From JBLHKE01 sp047619485 (GTDB lineage Bacteria; Verrucomicrobiota; Verrucomicrobiia; Verrucomicrobiales; DEV007): a stretch of DNA of 7,988 bases. Below, piece after piece: positions 6,895 through 7,988 of the stretch (positions are counted from its first letter, which is position 1; each line of letters starts with the position of its first letter). The DNA lies in the NCBI GenBank assembly GCA_047619485.1, contig JBLHKE010000346.1, positions 1 to 7,988 of the forward strand, written 5' to 3'. The notes under the pieces were generated by a model, which was not told the DNA's origin, did no database searches, and saw only the letters and a program-made list of their open reading frames with translations. Position numbers and translations under genes: made by a program.

Positions 6895-7079
6895 GGCTTG
6901 TCTGGCTTGGATGCTGGAGGGACACTCCGGCGAAAATAGTGACAGGCCTCGATTCGAGCCAAGGGCTGGTCTCGATCTCTGCCTCGATTTTCCGCTTTTC
7001 CAACGCAACTCTCTTGGATAAGTTGGGTTTATCAGGTTGAGCCCTGATCATTAACTCCAGCCCCCCCCTGCTCCTACTC
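6895..7079. other. 185-bp intergenic gap with C8 tract and small hairpins
   Basis: No gene was found here. Besides the hairpin at 6913-6931 it holds TCAGG-TTGAGC-CCTGA (7031-7046), a five-pair hairpin, and a run of eight C (7061-7068) shortly before the ATG at 7080. A weak -35/-10-like pair, TTGGGT (7023-7028) and GATCAT (7046-7051), has a 17-bp spacer but few consensus bases, so I do not call it a promoter. Confidence 0.4.
6913..6931 (+). terminator. Candidate hairpin after the 5989-6894 gene
   Basis: GCTGGAG (6913-6919) pairs with CTCCGGC (6925-6931), seven pairs including one G-U, with a five-base loop GGACA. It starts 18 bases after the stop codon. The following bases are GAAAATAG, not a T-tract, so it is not a canonical intrinsic terminator. 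Confidence 0.3.
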
Positions 7080-7988
7080 ATGAAAACGCGATCCCTTTTT
7101 GGTTGCCGATTTAGCACTCGGTTCTCGCCCCTTGTCCTGCTCGCCGCTGGCCTTCTGTTGTGGATTCCTGGCGGCATTTTTGCGCAAGAGGACGGCGGGC
7201 GACCGAATGATGCCGGCGAAGACATTGACATCATTGATCCACCGGTGAATCTGCCATGCCCGAGTCTGCGGGCGGAATCGATTGTCGGGGAGGGCATCTC
7301 CCACCAAGACCTGAGGGTGCATTTCCCGTGGTGGTCGCAGGTCGATCACACATCGCTTGGTGACGGCGATCTCGTCGTCTCGGGTGCGGATGGATACTTG
7401 CAGCGAGCGCGGTTGATCGGGGTTGCTGAACAGATCGTCGACTTTCCAAGGCCGCTGGATTCGCTGGCCGACGAGCTGATCGTGTTGCCGCAACCTGGCC
7501 CGGTATTGGTCGCAACCTACCGGGTGTTTCCTCCGCAGCTATCCGATAGTTGGACGGCTGATCACAATGGCAGCTACGCCGTCAGACTGGCAGAGGGACA
7601 AGTCCTCTCAGCTGGCGGTGATGCTCTGCCTCCGAAGTTACTCGGAGGTTTTCGCGTGGCGATCCGTCTTGGGGGCGAAGCGACTCCCGTCCAACCGGTC
7701 GAGACGCGGATCTCGATCGGCCACCACCCCGGCGATGGTTTGTTCGCTGGCGAACCCGATCCGGATTTTTACTACGCGACCGTGCAGCTCTTCTTTGCCG
7801 CCCCGCACGTCGAGGTGGAGTTCCTCGAACTGCGTCGTGAACGCAATGCTCTCGTCGCCAATGTGAATGCTGTGAAATTGCCGATCAGTGATCCTGCCGA
7901 TGTTGGGGTGGTCGGACCTGGCGGCGATCCCGAGCGACCGAACGTGCTCACGCTGCGGACGAAAGTCTACCGTCTGGGAGATCTGGAT
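7080..7988 (+). CDS. Secreted protein with Ig-like/cadherin-like repeat (3' partial)
   Basis: An ATG at 7080 opens a frame with no stop to the window's end: 303 codons, gene incomplete. Residues 1-36 look like a signal peptide with a longer basic N-terminus (MKTRSLFGCRF) and a hydrophobic core ending at GGIFAQED (cleavage after Ala). Residues about 60-200 match the general pattern of an Ig-like beta-sandwich repeat seen in bacterial surface proteins: a 'SLGDGDLVVSGADGY' segment, then 'VATYRVFPP', then 'SWTADHNGSYAVRLAEGQVLSAGG' as two consecutive pieces, ending 'LLGGFRVAI'. After this, PDFYYATVQLFFAAPHVEVEF begins a second beta-rich region of unknown type. The protein is probably exposed on the surface or secreted. 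There is no Shine-Dalgarno site; a C8 tract lies 11 bases before the ATG. The start choice rests on the signal peptide. Confidence 0.8.
   Translation, partial: MKTRSLFGCRFSTRFSPLVLLAAGLLLWIPGGIFAQEDGGRPNDAGEDIDIIDPPVNLPCPSLRAESIVGEGISHQDLRVHFPWWSQVDHTSLGDGDLVVSGADGYLQRARLIGVAEQIVDFPRPLDSLADELIVLPQPGPVLVATYRVFPPQLSDSWTADHNGSYAVRLAEGQVLSAGGDALPPKLLGGFRVAIRLGGEATPVQPVETRISIGHHPGDGLFAGEPDPDFYYATVQLFFAAPHVEVEFLELRRERNALVANVNAVKLPISDPADVGVVGPGGDPERPNVLTLRTKVYRLGDLD

Noticed and set aside
7074..7493. 139-residue minus-strand ORF near the right end
   Set aside because: It lies opposite the open secreted-protein frame, which has a signal peptide and a recognisable domain pattern.

Overview
The window looks like part of a chromosome from the Verrucomicrobiota or a close PVC-group relative. 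This is inferred from protein style, not proven. Most genes encode exported proteins with clean signal peptides. One is the beta-propeller/cytochrome c architecture common in PVC bacteria. One ends in the 'Y-x-L-x-x-S-x-D-L-x-x-W' module often seen at the C-termini of verrucomicrobial secreted proteins. Shine-Dalgarno sequences are weak or absent before nearly every start. Base composition is moderately GC-rich by eye. No RNA genes, insertion sequences, phage genes or CRISPR arrays were found.

Layout: (1) Positions 1-541 (+) hold the 3' part of a gene whose first 300 visible bases are a 12-bp tandem repeat. In the reading frame that stays open to the stop, it encodes about 25 copies of Pro-Glu-Ala-Glu followed by a short linker and a very basic C-terminus. 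(2) An ATGA overlap joins it to 538-2853 (+), a full-length xanthine dehydrogenase-type molybdopterin subunit (XdhB family). The fold is well conserved, but the residues that form the substrate/molybdenum pocket in known xanthine oxidases appear to be replaced. (3) After a 184-bp convergent gap come two minus-strand genes, probably one operon: a secreted beta-propeller monohaem cytochrome c (5849-3840) and a secreted alpha/beta hydrolase (3793-3038). (4) A 139-bp divergent gap separates these from a plus-strand secreted protein (5989-6894) with a possible leaderless promoter. (5) A further plus-strand secreted protein begins at 7080 and runs off the right edge.

The minus-strand pair suggests extracytoplasmic oxidation plus hydrolysis of an unknown substrate. 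The two right-hand proteins are envelope or secreted proteins of unknown role. The first gene pair suggests that a charged, repeat-bearing protein is co-translated with an atypical molybdo-hydroxylase subunit. The partner FeS/FAD subunit is not visible and may lie upstream. The most notable observation is the apparent wholesale loss of the xanthine oxidase active-site residues in an otherwise intact XdhB-family protein, next to a highly homogeneous PEAE repeat protein.
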